DNA of 64,000 bases from an uncultured Bacilli bacterium (GCA_934096035.1 CAKOKX010000001.1:682001-746000), one strand, 5' to 3'; counted from the first letter of the stretch, positions 1-8,946 are shown. Notes: generated by a model from the letters alone, not told the origin. Numbers and translations: made by a program.

Positions 1-840
1 TATACTATAAAAGGTAAATCAACCATATTAGAAACTACCTGCGGAGATTTTATTATAAAACCCAAAAATAAAGATATAAATGAATTATATACTTATTTAA
101 CTAATCGAGGTTTTATGAATTATCCTAAGATTATAGATTCATCCAGAGATGAAGTAAATGTTTTTGAATATGTTGAAGATATAAAATTACCCAAAGAACA
201 AAAATGTGATGATTTAATAGAAATAATAGCTAGTTTACATAATAAAACTAGCTATTTTAAAGAAGTAAGTGAAGATAAATTTAAAAGTATATATGAAGAT
301 ATAAAAAGTAATATTAATTATCTAAGTAACTATTATAATACATTATATGAAATAGGGTTTAATGAAGTATATGAGTCTCCATCAAATTATATTTTTATGA
401 GAAATTATTTTAAAATAAATTCTGCCTTAGAATATGCAAATAATGAATTAGATAATTGGTATAGTTTAGTTACAAGTGAAACTAAAATAAGGGTATGTTT
501 AATTCATAATAACTTGGAATTAAATCACTTACTAAATAATAAATTAATAAGCTGGGATAATTATATGATAGATACCCCAGTTATAGATATTGTAAAATTA
601 TATAAAAAAGAATGGAAGAATATTGATTTTAGTGAAATATTAGAAAGATATATGTATAAATTTCCTTTACTAGAATATGAAAAAAAATTATTATTTATTC
701 TTATATCCATGCCTCCGGAGATTAAAAAAAGTGATAATGAATTTGAAAAATGTAAAGTAGTTAGTGAAGTAATGGATTATGTTTTCAAAACCGAAGAATT
801 AATAAGGCCATATAATACGGAGCATGAAGAAGAAAAATAG
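1..840 (+). CDS. kinase-fold (CotS/APH-like) protein, 5'-truncated by the window
   Basis: The reading frame is open from base 1, in frame with an internal ATG at 115, so the gene starts upstream of the window. The visible part has the layout of the C-terminal lobe of aminoglycoside phosphotransferase/choline-kinase-like proteins, a family that includes the spore-coat proteins CotS and YutH. There is a helical stretch, then a catalytic-loop-like segment CLIHNNLELNH (nt about 496-528) followed by a WDN metal-loop-like segment. In active members the first loop reads HGD. Here HNN replaces it, so the catalytic Asp is missing and phosphotransfer is doubtful. A spore-coat or scaffold role is possible given the sporulation genes in the window. 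The family call is moderate; the substrate is unknown. Confidence 0.55.
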   Translation, partial: YTIKGKSTILETTCGDFIIKPKNKDINELYTYLTNRGFMNYPKIIDSSRDEVNVFEYVEDIKLPKEQKCDDLIEIIASLHNKTSYFKEVSEDKFKSIYEDIKSNINYLSNYYNTLYEIGFNEVYESPSNYIFMRNYFKINSALEYANNELDNWYSLVTSETKIRVCLIHNNLELNHLLNNKLISWDNYMIDTPVIDIVKLYKKEWKNIDFSEILERYMYKFPLLEYEKKLLFILISMPPEIKKSDNEFEKCKVVSEVMDYVFKTEELIRPYNTEHEEEK

Positions 841-978
841 AGCAATTTCAATAAGTAAAATAAAAATATTAAATCTAAAAGGTAATATTAAAGTAATGAT
901 AGCTTGATAAAATATAAACATACCAAGGATAAAGAGAATAATAATTGTTAATCCATTTCTAGGTCCTTGAAACTTCAT
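799..978 (-). CDS. small two-helix membrane protein (59 aa)
   Basis: An uninterrupted 59-codon frame starts with ATG at 978 and ends with TAA at 799. A good ribosome site, AGGTGG, lies four bases upstream. The product begins MKFQGPRNGL and has two hydrophobic stretches (about residues 9-32 and 36-54) separated by PFRFN, so it should be a small integral membrane protein. It overlaps the 3' end of the preceding + strand gene by 42 bases. No family is recognised. The ribosome site and clean hydrophobic profile argue for a real gene, but overlap with a longer gene keeps confidence moderate. Confidence 0.5.
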   Translation of the reverse strand: MKFQGPRNGLTIIILFILGMFIFYQAIITLILPFRFNIFILLIEIALFFFFMLRIIWPY

Positions 979-1006
979 GTTACCACCTATAAATAGTATA
1001 TGTAAT

Positions 1007-1030
1007 TCAACCAGTAATGGTTGATTTTTT
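1007..1030 (+). terminator. intrinsic terminator
   Basis: A 7-bp stem TCAACCA/TGGTTGA (1007-1013 and 1018-1024) with loop GTAA is followed by six T. It lies about 170 bases after the first gene. Its T-run overlaps the -35 box of the next promoter. Confidence 0.6.
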
Positions 1031-1049
1031 ACTTTATTATTGATAAAAT
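1021..1049 (+). promoter_or_regulatory. promoter of the prepilin operon
   Basis: TTGATT (1021-1026), a 17-base spacer and TAAAAT (1044-1049) fit a vegetative promoter 27 bases before the first prepilin start codon. Confidence 0.5.
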
Positions 1050-1075
1050 TATATTAGAAAAGGTAGGCTAGTTGG

Positions 1076-1654
1076 ATGAAGAAAAAAAATGGTTTTGCAT
1101 TCATAGAAACAATTGTAACAATAGTTATTCTATCTGCAGCTTTATTATATTTATATAGTTCATATAGTGCCATAATAACTGAAGAAGAAAGAAGAGTTTA
1201 TTATGATGATACAGCATTTATATATTATACAAATTACGTAAGAAAATTTTTAGAAGAATATGCTGATTTAAATACAATTAAAAATAATGCCTTTAATGAA
1301 ACATATATAACTACAATCGGAGCAGAATATGAAGGATTATTTAAAAATGACAAAAATATGAAAGAATCTTTAGAAAAGATAGTTCAGAGTTTTAAAATAA
1401 ATCAAATCATTTTAGTAGATTCTAAAATGTTTGATGAATGCTTTTCAAATACAGAAGACAAATGTGATAGATCTTTAGAAAATCTAGGTTATAACTTAAA
1501 GACATATATTAATACTATAAATGATACATCATATGACTACTATTTAGTAGTTGAATATGCAAGTAATATTGATGAAGATACTAAAAAATTAGATAAATGT
1601 ACTCCAGGTATAGATAAGAAATGTAATTCTTATTATTCTTCATTAGGAATATAG
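1076..1654 (+). CDS. type IV prepilin-like protein (pseudopilin 1)
   Basis: The N-terminus has the class III (prepilin) signal: a short basic leader MKKKNG, then FAFIETIVTIVIL. That gives the Gly|Phe cleavage site, the Glu at +5 and the hydrophobic helix typical of type II secretion/competence pseudopilins. The remaining roughly 160 residues are predicted extracellular and include several Cys (CFSNTEDKC, CTPGIDKKC) that could form disulfides. The ribosome site AGGTAGG precedes ATG 1076. It is first of three consecutive prepilin-like genes. No assembly ATPase, platform protein or prepilin peptidase is in the window, so the machine must be encoded elsewhere. ComG-type DNA-uptake pilin is the likeliest role given comEA/comEC nearby. 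Confidence 0.75.
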   Translation: MKKKNGFAFIETIVTIVILSAALLYLYSSYSAIITEEERRVYYDDTAFIYYTNYVRKFLEEYADLNTIKNNAFNETYITTIGAEYEGLFKNDKNMKESLEKIVQSFKINQIILVDSKMFDECFSNTEDKCDRSLENLGYNLKTYINTINDTSYDYYLVVEYASNIDEDTKKLDKCTPGIDKKCNSYYSSLGI

Positions 1655-1663
1655 GGAGGCAAT

Positions 1664-2572
1664 ATGAAAAATAACAAAGGGTTTATATCAGTTACAGTTA
1701 TATATGCATTTTTCTTAGTATTTTTAACTTTAATGTTATATATCGTAACAAATATGACAGTAAATAGAAATCTTCTTAATAATATGAAAAAAACTATCAA
1801 AAACGAATTAAATGATTCTAATTTTTCTAGATATTTAATAAATCATTATGAAGAAGATAATATTAAATTGATAAGATTAAATTCTACTAATTATACTTAT
1901 GGAATAGATGATAATTCTTATAGATTTATCGGAGCAAACCCCAATAATTATGTGAAATTTAAAGATAGCAATGAATTATATCGTATAATAGGTATTTTTA
2001 ATGAAAAAGTAAAATTAGTTAAGGCTACAAGCTGGAAAACATTAAGCTTTAATACAACTATGGATAATAATTATATTGCTTCAAATATATTTAATAATTT
2101 GAATATAACTACAGATAGTTACTTAATATCTCTAGGAAATAATATAAAATATATAGATAATGAAAATTGGTATGTCGGAGGTATTGATGAAAAATATCTA
2201 TCTCAAACAGGGAAAAACATTGCTACTATGGAAGTCGGGGATAGTAAAAATAATGGGGTAGTAATAAATGCTAAAATTGGGATAATTTATTTAAGTGATT
2301 ATATATATGCCGGAGATTCTAGTGATAAAACAAATTATGGAAAAAATATAACAAAAACTAATAACTGGTTATTTTTAAATAATTCATGGTTTATAACTAG
2401 AAATACTATTGCATCAGATATAAAAGTTTATTCTTTAAATAGTGCTGGAGCAATTATTAGTTCTTCACCAACTGAAGTAAAAAATGTAAGGCCGGCATTC
2501 TATTTAAAAAATAATGTCAGGTTAGTAAGTGGAACAGGAAAAAGTACAGATCCATATGTAATAGGTGATTAA
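1664..2572 (+). CDS. prepilin-like protein with a secreted modular C-terminal domain
   Basis: The start MKNNKGFISVTVIYAFFLV resembles a prepilin (basic leader, Gly|Phe, long hydrophobic helix) but lacks the Glu at +5, so it may be a minor or atypical pilin. Residues about 80-302 form an extracellular domain with YRFIG near its start and VRPAFYLKN...SGTGKSTDPY at its end. The same pattern occurs in the protein at 10829-12031 (YYFRG, IRPV, VTGTGTSEDPY), so the domain is modular. The gene follows the first pilin by 9 bases with an AGGGAGG ribosome site and directly abuts the third. The domain's function is not known to me. Confidence 0.65.
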   Translation: MKNNKGFISVTVIYAFFLVFLTLMLYIVTNMTVNRNLLNNMKKTIKNELNDSNFSRYLINHYEEDNIKLIRLNSTNYTYGIDDNSYRFIGANPNNYVKFKDSNELYRIIGIFNEKVKLVKATSWKTLSFNTTMDNNYIASNIFNNLNITTDSYLISLGNNIKYIDNENWYVGGIDEKYLSQTGKNIATMEVGDSKNNGVVINAKIGIIYLSDYIYAGDSSDKTNYGKNITKTNNWLFLNNSWFITRNTIASDIKVYSLNSAGAIISSSPTEVKNVRPAFYLKNNVRLVSGTGKSTDPYVIGD

Positions 2573-3181
2573 ATGAAAAAGTTAAATAAAAAAGGAAATA
2601 CATTAATTGAATTAGTTATAAGTATAGCATTAATGTCTGTAATATTAATATCAATTGTAAGACTTTTAGTAGATTTAAATAATACTAATACAAATAATGT
2701 TTATGCCAAAAATAATCAAATTAATAGAGCAGAAATCCTGCGAGCTATAGAAAATGACTTAAATAACAAAGTATTAGTTAATATGAATGATTCTAATTCA
2801 ACAACAGATGAACTTATAATAAACTTTATGTTTAATGATAATACAAATTCTAAAGTTGATGTTACAAAAGATAGTATTACATATACTTCAAGTAATGGTG
2901 ATGTAAGAAAATGGACAATGAAAGATTGTAGTCTTTATTCCAGTAAAGCAATTGTTAACTTTGTGAGTGATGATTATTCGACAAGTAAAGATGATAAAAT
3001 ATATACTTTGCAAATTGATATAGAAATTCATACAAGTAATGAAAAAAATACTGCTGGCAATAATAATATTTTAGATGATATTTTAATAAGTTACTATGGA
3101 AAAATTAGTGATCTTAATGATACTTTTTTAAACAGTAAATATGTTAAAAATAGTGAATCATGCCTAGGTAAGGACTGCTAA
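2573..3181 (+). CDS. type IV prepilin-like protein (pseudopilin 3)
   Basis: The leader MKKLNKKG followed by NTLIELVISIALMS is a clear prepilin N-terminus with Glu at +5 of the mature protein. About 170 residues of Asn/Ser/Asp-rich ectodomain follow, ending with two Cys (SCLGKDC). It begins on the base after the previous stop, so translation is probably coupled. Its last 18 bases overlap the convergent ylbJ gene. Together with the two preceding genes it forms a three-pilin operon; this and the first are the canonical ones. A DNA-uptake or secretion pseudopilus is inferred. Confidence 0.75.
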   Translation: MKKLNKKGNTLIELVISIALMSVILISIVRLLVDLNNTNTNNVYAKNNQINRAEILRAIENDLNNKVLVNMNDSNSTTDELIINFMFNDNTNSKVDVTKDSITYTSSNGDVRKWTMKDCSLYSSKAIVNFVSDDYSTSKDDKIYTLQIDIEIHTSNEKNTAGNNNILDDILISYYGKISDLNDTFLNSKYVKNSESCLGKDC

Positions 3182-4000
3182 AATAGCTGCTATTACTAGT
3201 TGAAGTATTCTTCCTTTAAAAAAATATTTATAATCAAGCCCATATTCATCTAAAATACATTTTACTTGGGTATGTATTGATAAGCCACCAAAAGTAATGA
3301 AAATAATCGTAGTTATCAATTTAATGTTTGAGTTTAATTGAATAACATTATTAAGTCCCTGAGTCATCTCTAATATGCCTCTTAAAAAAATATCAAAGGG
3401 ATAACCAATATTAAATGTTTCAATTAAAATACTAGAAATAATAAAATAAAAAACAATAGAACCTAAAACCATTAAGTTAGTATTAATACTAGATTTTATT
3501 GAAGAAGGCAAATTTATATTACTAGGTTTACCAGACATATTAGTTACTGGTAGATCTTTTTTATAATATAAATAAATTATAAAATTACTAATATATATAA
3601 TTATCATAATTTTTATAGTCATATAAAAAGAATTAAAAATTAGATTTAAAATACTATATAAAAATAAAGGATTAGAAAAAAAAGTAAAAATTAAACAGAT
3701 ATTACCATATTCTTTAGTAATTTTTCCTTCTTTAACTAGTTTTGAGATAATATAAGCATTCGAAGGACTTCCTGATATGATAGACATAAAGAAAATATAA
3801 GTGGAAGTTCTTTTAAAAAAATTAGCAAAGTTAAGATTAATAAGTAAATCTTGGATAATTATCATAATAAAAAGATATGGAAATACTTTATAAAGCCAAA
3901 TATTAACACCATCAATTGTGCTAGATAAAACCAATTGATAGTTTTTAAAAACAAGTATAATTAGTGTCATAATTGTAAAAATAATTAATTTTCGTTTCAT
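3164..4000 (-). CDS. ylbJ: sporulation integral membrane protein YlbJ
   Basis: A 278-residue polytopic membrane protein with about eight hydrophobic segments. It shows YlbJ-family landmarks: a first helix then VNIWLYKVFPYLFI, the GSPSNAYIIS segment, and FFSNPLFLYS. YlbJ resembles nucleoside-transporter Gate domains and is needed for spore cortex/engulfment functions in Bacillus; the exact substrate is unknown. AAGGAATAAT precedes the ATG. It is divergent from ylbL, as a rearranged version of the Bacillus ylbJ-K-L neighbourhood, and its 3' end overlaps the last pilin gene by 18 bases. Confidence 0.8.
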   Translation of the reverse strand: MKRKLIIFTIMTLIILVFKNYQLVLSSTIDGVNIWLYKVFPYLFIMIIIQDLLINLNFANFFKRTSTYIFFMSIISGSPSNAYIISKLVKEGKITKEYGNICLIFTFFSNPLFLYSILNLIFNSFYMTIKIMIIIYISNFIIYLYYKKDLPVTNMSGKPSNINLPSSIKSSINTNLMVLGSIVFYFIISSILIETFNIGYPFDIFLRGILEMTQGLNNVIQLNSNIKLITTIIFITFGGLSIHTQVKCILDEYGLDYKYFFKGRILQLVIAAILAVLT

Positions 4001-4015
4001 ATATTATTCCTTTTT

Positions 4016-4024
4016 TGCTATAAT
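4016..4024 (+). promoter_or_regulatory. extended -10 promoter of ylbL
   Basis: TGCTATAAT (4016-4024) sits 18 bases before the ylbL ATG, with ribosome site AGGTGAT in between. No good -35 box is seen, as usual for an extended -10. Confidence 0.55.
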
Positions 4025-4042
4025 TAATAAAGGTGATATTAA

Positions 4043-5050
4043 ATGCTTAATAAAATATATGAAAAGATAAAAAATTTTATATTAGAAAATTATAAGTTTA
4101 TGATTGTATTAATTCTTTTAGTTTTTGCATTTACTTATGAATTTCCTTATGTTGTGTATACACCCGGAGGAATAGTTAATTTAGAAAAAAGAATTGAAGT
4201 TGAAGATAAAGTTGAGAAGAAAGGTTCATTAAACATGAGTTACGTTACTTTAAGAAAAGGAAATATTCCTTCAATATTATTATCATTTGTAATACCAGAT
4301 TGGGATTTATTAAAAGAAAGTGAAGTAACAATAGATGATGAATCCGTAGATGATTTACTTAAAATGGAAAAATTGTATATGACTTCATCAATAGATAATG
4401 CCACAATACTTGCTTATAAAAAAGCAAATAAAGAAATTAAAATTACTAATAATGTAAATAATGTTATATATATTGATGATTTAGCTAAAACAGATGTTCA
4501 AGTTTATGATCAAATAATATCTGTAGATGGAAATAATATATCAGATATAAATGATTTAAAAAAATATATAAATACAAAGAATGAAAATGACATTGTTTAT
4601 TTTAAAGTAAAGAGTAATGGTAAAGAAAAAACAAGAAAAGCTCAAGTTATAAAGATAAATGATGAATTAAAAGTAGGCATAGCTTTTTTAACTACTTATG
4701 AATATGAAACAGTTCCAGAAATTAAAGTAAAGACTAAGGCAAGTGAATCTGGTTCCAGCGGAGGATTAATGCTTTCTTTAGCAATATACAATTCATTAAT
4801 TGATGAAGATATAACTAAAGGGAAAAAGGTCGTTGGAACAGGTACAATTGATATAAATGGTAATGTTGGAAAAATTGATGGTGTTAAATATAAGATTCTC
4901 GGAGCAGTAAAAAATAAAGCAGATTTATTTATTTGCCCAAAAGAAAACTATGATGAAGCAATAAGGGTTAAAAAAGAACATAATTTAGATATAAAAATAA
5001 TAAGCGTAGAAACATTTGATGAAGCAATAGAATCTTTAAATAATAATTAA
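4043..5050 (+). CDS. ylbL: membrane-anchored PDZ-Lon protease YlbL/SepM
   Basis: The 335-residue protein has an N-terminal membrane helix (about residues 15-35), a PDZ domain (about 110-190, with QIISVDGNNI) and a C-terminal Lon-type serine protease domain. The catalytic Ser lies in ESGSSGGLMLSL (about residue 236) and the Lys in GKIDGVKYK (about 280). The membrane topology places the protease outside the cell. Family members such as streptococcal SepM process secreted peptides; Bacillus YlbL is linked to DNA-damage checkpoint recovery. All key residues are present. It has its own short-leader promoter and is head-to-head with ylbJ. Confidence 0.9.
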   Translation: MLNKIYEKIKNFILENYKFMIVLILLVFAFTYEFPYVVYTPGGIVNLEKRIEVEDKVEKKGSLNMSYVTLRKGNIPSILLSFVIPDWDLLKESEVTIDDESVDDLLKMEKLYMTSSIDNATILAYKKANKEIKITNNVNNVIYIDDLAKTDVQVYDQIISVDGNNISDINDLKKYINTKNENDIVYFKVKSNGKEKTRKAQVIKINDELKVGIAFLTTYEYETVPEIKVKTKASESGSSGGLMLSLAIYNSLIDEDITKGKKVVGTGTIDINGNVGKIDGVKYKILGAVKNKADLFICPKENYDEAIRVKKEHNLDIKIISVETFDEAIESLNNN

Positions 5051-5171
5051 ACATAGATATGAAAATATTTGTGTTTTTTTAATTATTTTTTTAATATGCG
5101 CAAAAAATTTTAAAAAAAGGAAATATATTATATGAAGAGAATAATAAAATAACCATATAATGGAGGTAATA

Positions 5172-5837
5172 TTGAAGTTTTTAAAAAGAAAAGAAATTAT
5201 AATAATTATTGTTTTATTTATATTGTTTTTAAGCTTTGCAGGATTTTCTCTTTATTTATATATGAATAAAGAAGAATGCATATGTAATGATTTAAGTATT
5301 ACTGATGAAAAAGTAAATGAAGAAAACAATGAAAAATTAATTAATCTAGAAGTAAAGGGAGAAGTAAAAAATCCTGGAGTTTATTCCTTAAAAGAAAATA
5401 GTATTATAAAAGATGCTATAGAATTATGCGGAGGATTTACAAGTAATGCTAATACTAATAATATTAATTTAAGCATGAAAGTAAAAGATGAAATGGTTAT
5501 ATTTGTTTATAAAAAGAGTGTTGTTAAGAAAGTAAATAAAGTAGATACTGGTTGTAAAAGTAATAATTATGATATAAGTAAATGTGTTGAAGTAAAAGAA
5601 AGTATAATTGAAAGTAGTAATGAAAATATTAAAAGTAATGAATCTAAACTAATTAATATTAATACTGCCGGTATGAATGAACTTACTACTTTATCTGGAA
5701 TAGGTAAAAGTAAAGCTGAAGCAATAATTGCATATAGACAAAATAATGGTTTATTTAAAAGTATTGAAGATATCATGAAAGTAAGTGGAATAGGCAAATC
5801 AACATATGAAAAGTTTAAAGCAAATATTACAATATAA
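5172..5837 (+). CDS. comEA: competence DNA receptor ComEA
   Basis: An N-terminal membrane helix (about residues 8-30) is followed by an SLBB domain (GEVKNPGVYSL...AIELCGGF), a low-complexity linker, and C-terminal tandem helix-hairpin-helix motifs (ININTA, LSGIGKSKAEAII, VSGIGKSTYEKF). ComEA binds incoming double-stranded DNA at the outer face of the membrane. I place the start at TTG 5172, five bases after GGAGG (5162-5166). An in-frame ATG at 5160 would overlap that ribosome site. The 3' end overlaps comEC by about 30 bases. Confidence 0.92.
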   Translation: MKFLKRKEIIIIIVLFILFLSFAGFSLYLYMNKEECICNDLSITDEKVNEENNEKLINLEVKGEVKNPGVYSLKENSIIKDAIELCGGFTSNANTNNINLSMKVKDEMVIFVYKKSVVKKVNKVDTGCKSNNYDISKCVEVKESIIESSNENIKSNESKLININTAGMNELTTLSGIGKSKAEAIIAYRQNNGLFKSIEDIMKVSGIGKSTYEKFKANITI

Positions 5838-7887
5838 TAAATTATTTGCATTTACATTAATTATATTAATACTATATATTTTTCTATTTACTAAAGTTAT
5901 TAAATATAAATCTAATTATAATATAAAAGATACTATATTATCAGGTAATATTACAAGTATAAGTATTAATGGAAATAAACTTACTTTAGTAATAAAGGGT
6001 AAAGAAAAAGTAATAGCCAATTATTATATTAAGACTTTAGATGAAAAAAACAATATATTAAATATACTTCATCATGGAGATAAAATATTGCTAGAAGGGA
6101 CTTTTAAAGTTCCTTCTAATAATACTATTCCTAATAACTTTAATTATAAAAAATATTTATATAATAAAAAAATATATTATACATTTGACATATCTAATTA
6201 TAAAGTAATAAAAGAAAATAGTAATTTATTATATAAAATAAAAGATCTGATTTATAAAAGAGCATATAACATGAATAATAGTGATTATTATTTATCCTTT
6301 ATTCTGGGAGATAAAAGCCTTTTATCAAGTGAAATATATAATAATTTTCAAATAAATGGCACTAGTCATTTACTAGCATTATCAGGTATGCACTTAAATA
6401 TTCTTTTACTTGCTATTAACATATTTTTAAAAAATATAAAAGAAAGTGTAAGAATAATAACTACTGGTTTTATATTAATAATATTTCTTTTACTAACGGG
6501 CATAACAGCTTCTTTAGAAAGAGCAGTTATATTTTATATTTTAAAAAATATAAATAAGTGTTTTAATTTAAGATATTCTAATATCCAAATTTTATTTATT
6601 TGTGCTTTTATTATCTTATTTTTAAATCCTTTTATGATATATGATATTGGCTTTATTTATTCATTTCTTATTTGTTTTGGTATATTTTATTATAATGACT
6701 TTATAAAAGGTAATTATTTTATCAAGTTATTTAAGTTAAGTTTAATTACATTTTTATTTTCATTTCCTATAAGTATCTTTATTAATTACGAAGTTAATTT
6801 AAGCTCAGTATTTATAAATATGCTATTTGTACCTTTAGTAAGCCTAATTGTCTATCCTGTTTCATTAATATCATTTATATTTTCCTTTCTTAATCCGATA
6901 TTTAATATCTTAATTACTTTAACCAATAACTTAAGCTCAATATTTACTAAATTAAGTATAATTATAAATATTCCCAAAGTATCAATATTATTTGTTTTCT
7001 TATTATATATATTTATATTATTATTTAAATATAATAAAAGATGTATTATGTATTTATTAATAACAATTATAATCATTAAATTAATGCCTAGATTAGATAG
7101 TAATTTTTATGTCTATTATTTAGATGTAGGACAGGGAGATTCTACTATTTTAATATATCCATATAAAAGTAAAGTAGTAATGCTTGATACCGGAGGTAAA
7201 TTAAATTATTCTGAATATGAATGGATGATATCTAGTAAAAAATATAATATAAGTGATAATGTTATAAAATTTTTAAAAAGTAAAGGTATAACAAAACTAG
7301 ATTATTTAATTCTTACTCATGGTGATAGTGATCATATGAAAGAATCTATTAATTTAGTAAATAACTATAAAGTAGATATGGTGATATTTAATTGTGGACC
7401 GTACAATGATTTAGAAAAAGAATTAATTAAAGTATTGGATAAGAAAAACATCAAATATTATTCATGTATTAAAGAATTGAATGTGGACAATAACAAATTA
7501 TATTTTTTACAAACAAAAGAATATGATAATGAAAACGATAATAGTAATGTAATTTATACAAAAATGAATGGGTACAAATTTATGTTTATGGCAGATGCAG
7601 GAACAGAGAAAGAAAAAGATATATTGAATGAATATGATATATCTGACATAGATGTATTAAAAGTAGGACATCATGGATCTAAAACAAGTAGTAGTAGAAC
7701 GTTTATAGATGAAATAAATCCAAAATATTCAATTATCAGCGTTGGAAAAAATAATAGATATGGTCATCCGAATAAAGAAGTATTAAATACATTGGAAAAT
7801 TCAAAGATATATAGAACAGATCAAGATGGTAGCATTATGTTTAAGATTAGAAATAATAAATTAAAAATAGAAACTTGCAATCCATAG
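5806..7887 (+). CDS. comEC: competence DNA channel ComEC
   Basis: The 693-residue protein has the full ComEC architecture: N-terminal membrane helices and an OB-like domain, a central multi-helix Competence domain (INGTSHLLALSGMHLNILL), and a C-terminal metallo-beta-lactamase domain with LDVGQGDSTIL, THGDSDHMKES and VGHHGSKTSSS. It imports single-stranded DNA across the membrane, and the metal-binding domain may degrade the other strand. The metal ligands appear intact, so it is likely functional. The start at 5806 lies inside comEA, typical of this coupled pair. Confidence 0.95.
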   Translation: MKSLKQILQYNKLFAFTLIILILYIFLFTKVIKYKSNYNIKDTILSGNITSISINGNKLTLVIKGKEKVIANYYIKTLDEKNNILNILHHGDKILLEGTFKVPSNNTIPNNFNYKKYLYNKKIYYTFDISNYKVIKENSNLLYKIKDLIYKRAYNMNNSDYYLSFILGDKSLLSSEIYNNFQINGTSHLLALSGMHLNILLLAINIFLKNIKESVRIITTGFILIIFLLLTGITASLERAVIFYILKNINKCFNLRYSNIQILFICAFIILFLNPFMIYDIGFIYSFLICFGIFYYNDFIKGNYFIKLFKLSLITFLFSFPISIFINYEVNLSSVFINMLFVPLVSLIVYPVSLISFIFSFLNPIFNILITLTNNLSSIFTKLSIIINIPKVSILFVFLLYIFILLFKYNKRCIMYLLITIIIIKLMPRLDSNFYVYYLDVGQGDSTILIYPYKSKVVMLDTGGKLNYSEYEWMISSKKYNISDNVIKFLKSKGITKLDYLILTHGDSDHMKESINLVNNYKVDMVIFNCGPYNDLEKELIKVLDKKNIKYYSCIKELNVDNNKLYFLQTKEYDNENDNSNVIYTKMNGYKFMFMADAGTEKEKDILNEYDISDIDVLKVGHHGSKTSSSRTFIDEINPKYSIISVGKNNRYGHPNKEVLNTLENSKIYRTDQDGSIMFKIRNNKLKIETCNP

Positions 7888-7899
7888 AAAGGAGTAGAT

Positions 7900-8781
7900 A
7901 TGAATTATTATAATGAGATAAAAAATGAATTAATAAATAATGAGATAAATAGGAAAGTTAAAAGTTATTCGATCAATAAAAGTGATTTAAATACTTACTA
8001 TAATGTTGGCAAATTATTATTAGATGCAGGTAATCAATATGGAGAAAGTATTATTAAAGAGTATTCATTAAGATTGACTGAAGATTTAGGTCCAGGGTAT
8101 AGTCAAAGAAATTTAAGAAATATGAGACAATTCTATAAAGTTTCTCAAAAGTGGCAGACAGTGTCTGCCAAATTAAGTTGGAGTCATTATTGTGAAATTC
8201 TTTGGTTTGATGATAATAAATTTCAATACTATATTAAAATAACTGAATTAAATAATCTATCTATTAGACAGTTAAGAAAAAGAATAAAATCGAATGAATA
8301 TGAAAGACTTCCGGAATTCACTAAAAATAAATTAATAGAGCAAAAAGAATCTAATATTGTTGATTTCGTAAAGAATCCAATTTTGATTAAAAATAGCAAT
8401 AACTATGATATATTTTCAGAGAAAGTATTACAAAAATTAATTTTGGAAGATATCGAAAATTTTTTAGATGAATTAGGAAATGGATTTACATTTATTAAAA
8501 GTGAGTATCCCATTAAGTTAAATGATAGATATAACTATATAGACTTACTTCTATATAATATTAAGTATAAATGTTATGTAGTAGTAGAATTAAAGGTTAC
8601 TGAACTTAAAAAAGAACATGCAGGTCAAATTATGACTTATATGAATTATATTGATAAGAATATAAAAACAATTGAAGAAAATAATACAGTTGGTATTATT
8701 ATTTGTAAGCAAGATAATGAGTATGTAATTAAATATTGTTCTGATGATAGAATAATTGCTAGAGAATATGAATTGGTGTGA
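7900..8781 (+). CDS. YhcG/DUF1016-family PD-(D/E)XK nuclease-like protein
   Basis: The N-terminal half carries the DUF1016 pattern (YNVGKLLLDA, YSQRNLRNMRQFY, LSWSHYCEILW). The C-terminal half is a PD-(D/E)XK nuclease fold with DLLLYN...YVVVELKV (about residues 216-234), the D...ExK core. Members often sit next to restriction or mobile genes; their precise role is not established. It lies between comEC and holA, which are neighbours in Bacillus, and has its own AAAGGAG site, a TGA stop (uncommon here) and a terminator. It therefore looks like an acquired insertion. Confidence 0.85.
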   Translation: MNYYNEIKNELINNEINRKVKSYSINKSDLNTYYNVGKLLLDAGNQYGESIIKEYSLRLTEDLGPGYSQRNLRNMRQFYKVSQKWQTVSAKLSWSHYCEILWFDDNKFQYYIKITELNNLSIRQLRKRIKSNEYERLPEFTKNKLIEQKESNIVDFVKNPILIKNSNNYDIFSEKVLQKLILEDIENFLDELGNGFTFIKSEYPIKLNDRYNYIDLLLYNIKYKCYVVVELKVTELKKEHAGQIMTYMNYIDKNIKTIEENNTVGIIICKQDNEYVIKYCSDDRIIAREYELV

Positions 8782-8904
8782 TATTAAAAGAACTGTTCAC
8801 ATCAAAAGAAAAGTTTTTTTGATAAAGACAAAAATATAGAACTTTTCACTTAAAATAAAATAAATCATAAAATATATTACATTATATAATGTTTAGATAG
8901 AATT

Positions 8905-8930
8905 AAGAAAGGGGCTCTTTCTTTTTCTTT
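8905..8930 (+). terminator. intrinsic terminator after the YhcG gene
   Basis: AAGAAAG (8905-8911) pairs with CTTTCTT (8917-8923) around GGGCT, followed by a T-rich run. It separates the YhcG gene from holA. Confidence 0.55.
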
Positions 8931-8937
8931 TGGCATA

Positions 8938-8946
8938 TGCTATAAT
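8938..8946 (+). promoter_or_regulatory. extended -10 promoter of holA
   Basis: TGCTATAAT at 8938-8946. The predicted start of transcription (about 8953) falls at the GTGAT ribosome site, leaving a leader of only about nine bases before ATG 8962. Confidence 0.55.

Noticed and set aside
8800..8825. ATCAAAA/TTTTGAT inverted repeat after the YhcG gene
   Set aside because: An all-AT stem in AT-rich DNA; the AAGAAAG/CTTTCTT structure at 8905 is the better terminator.
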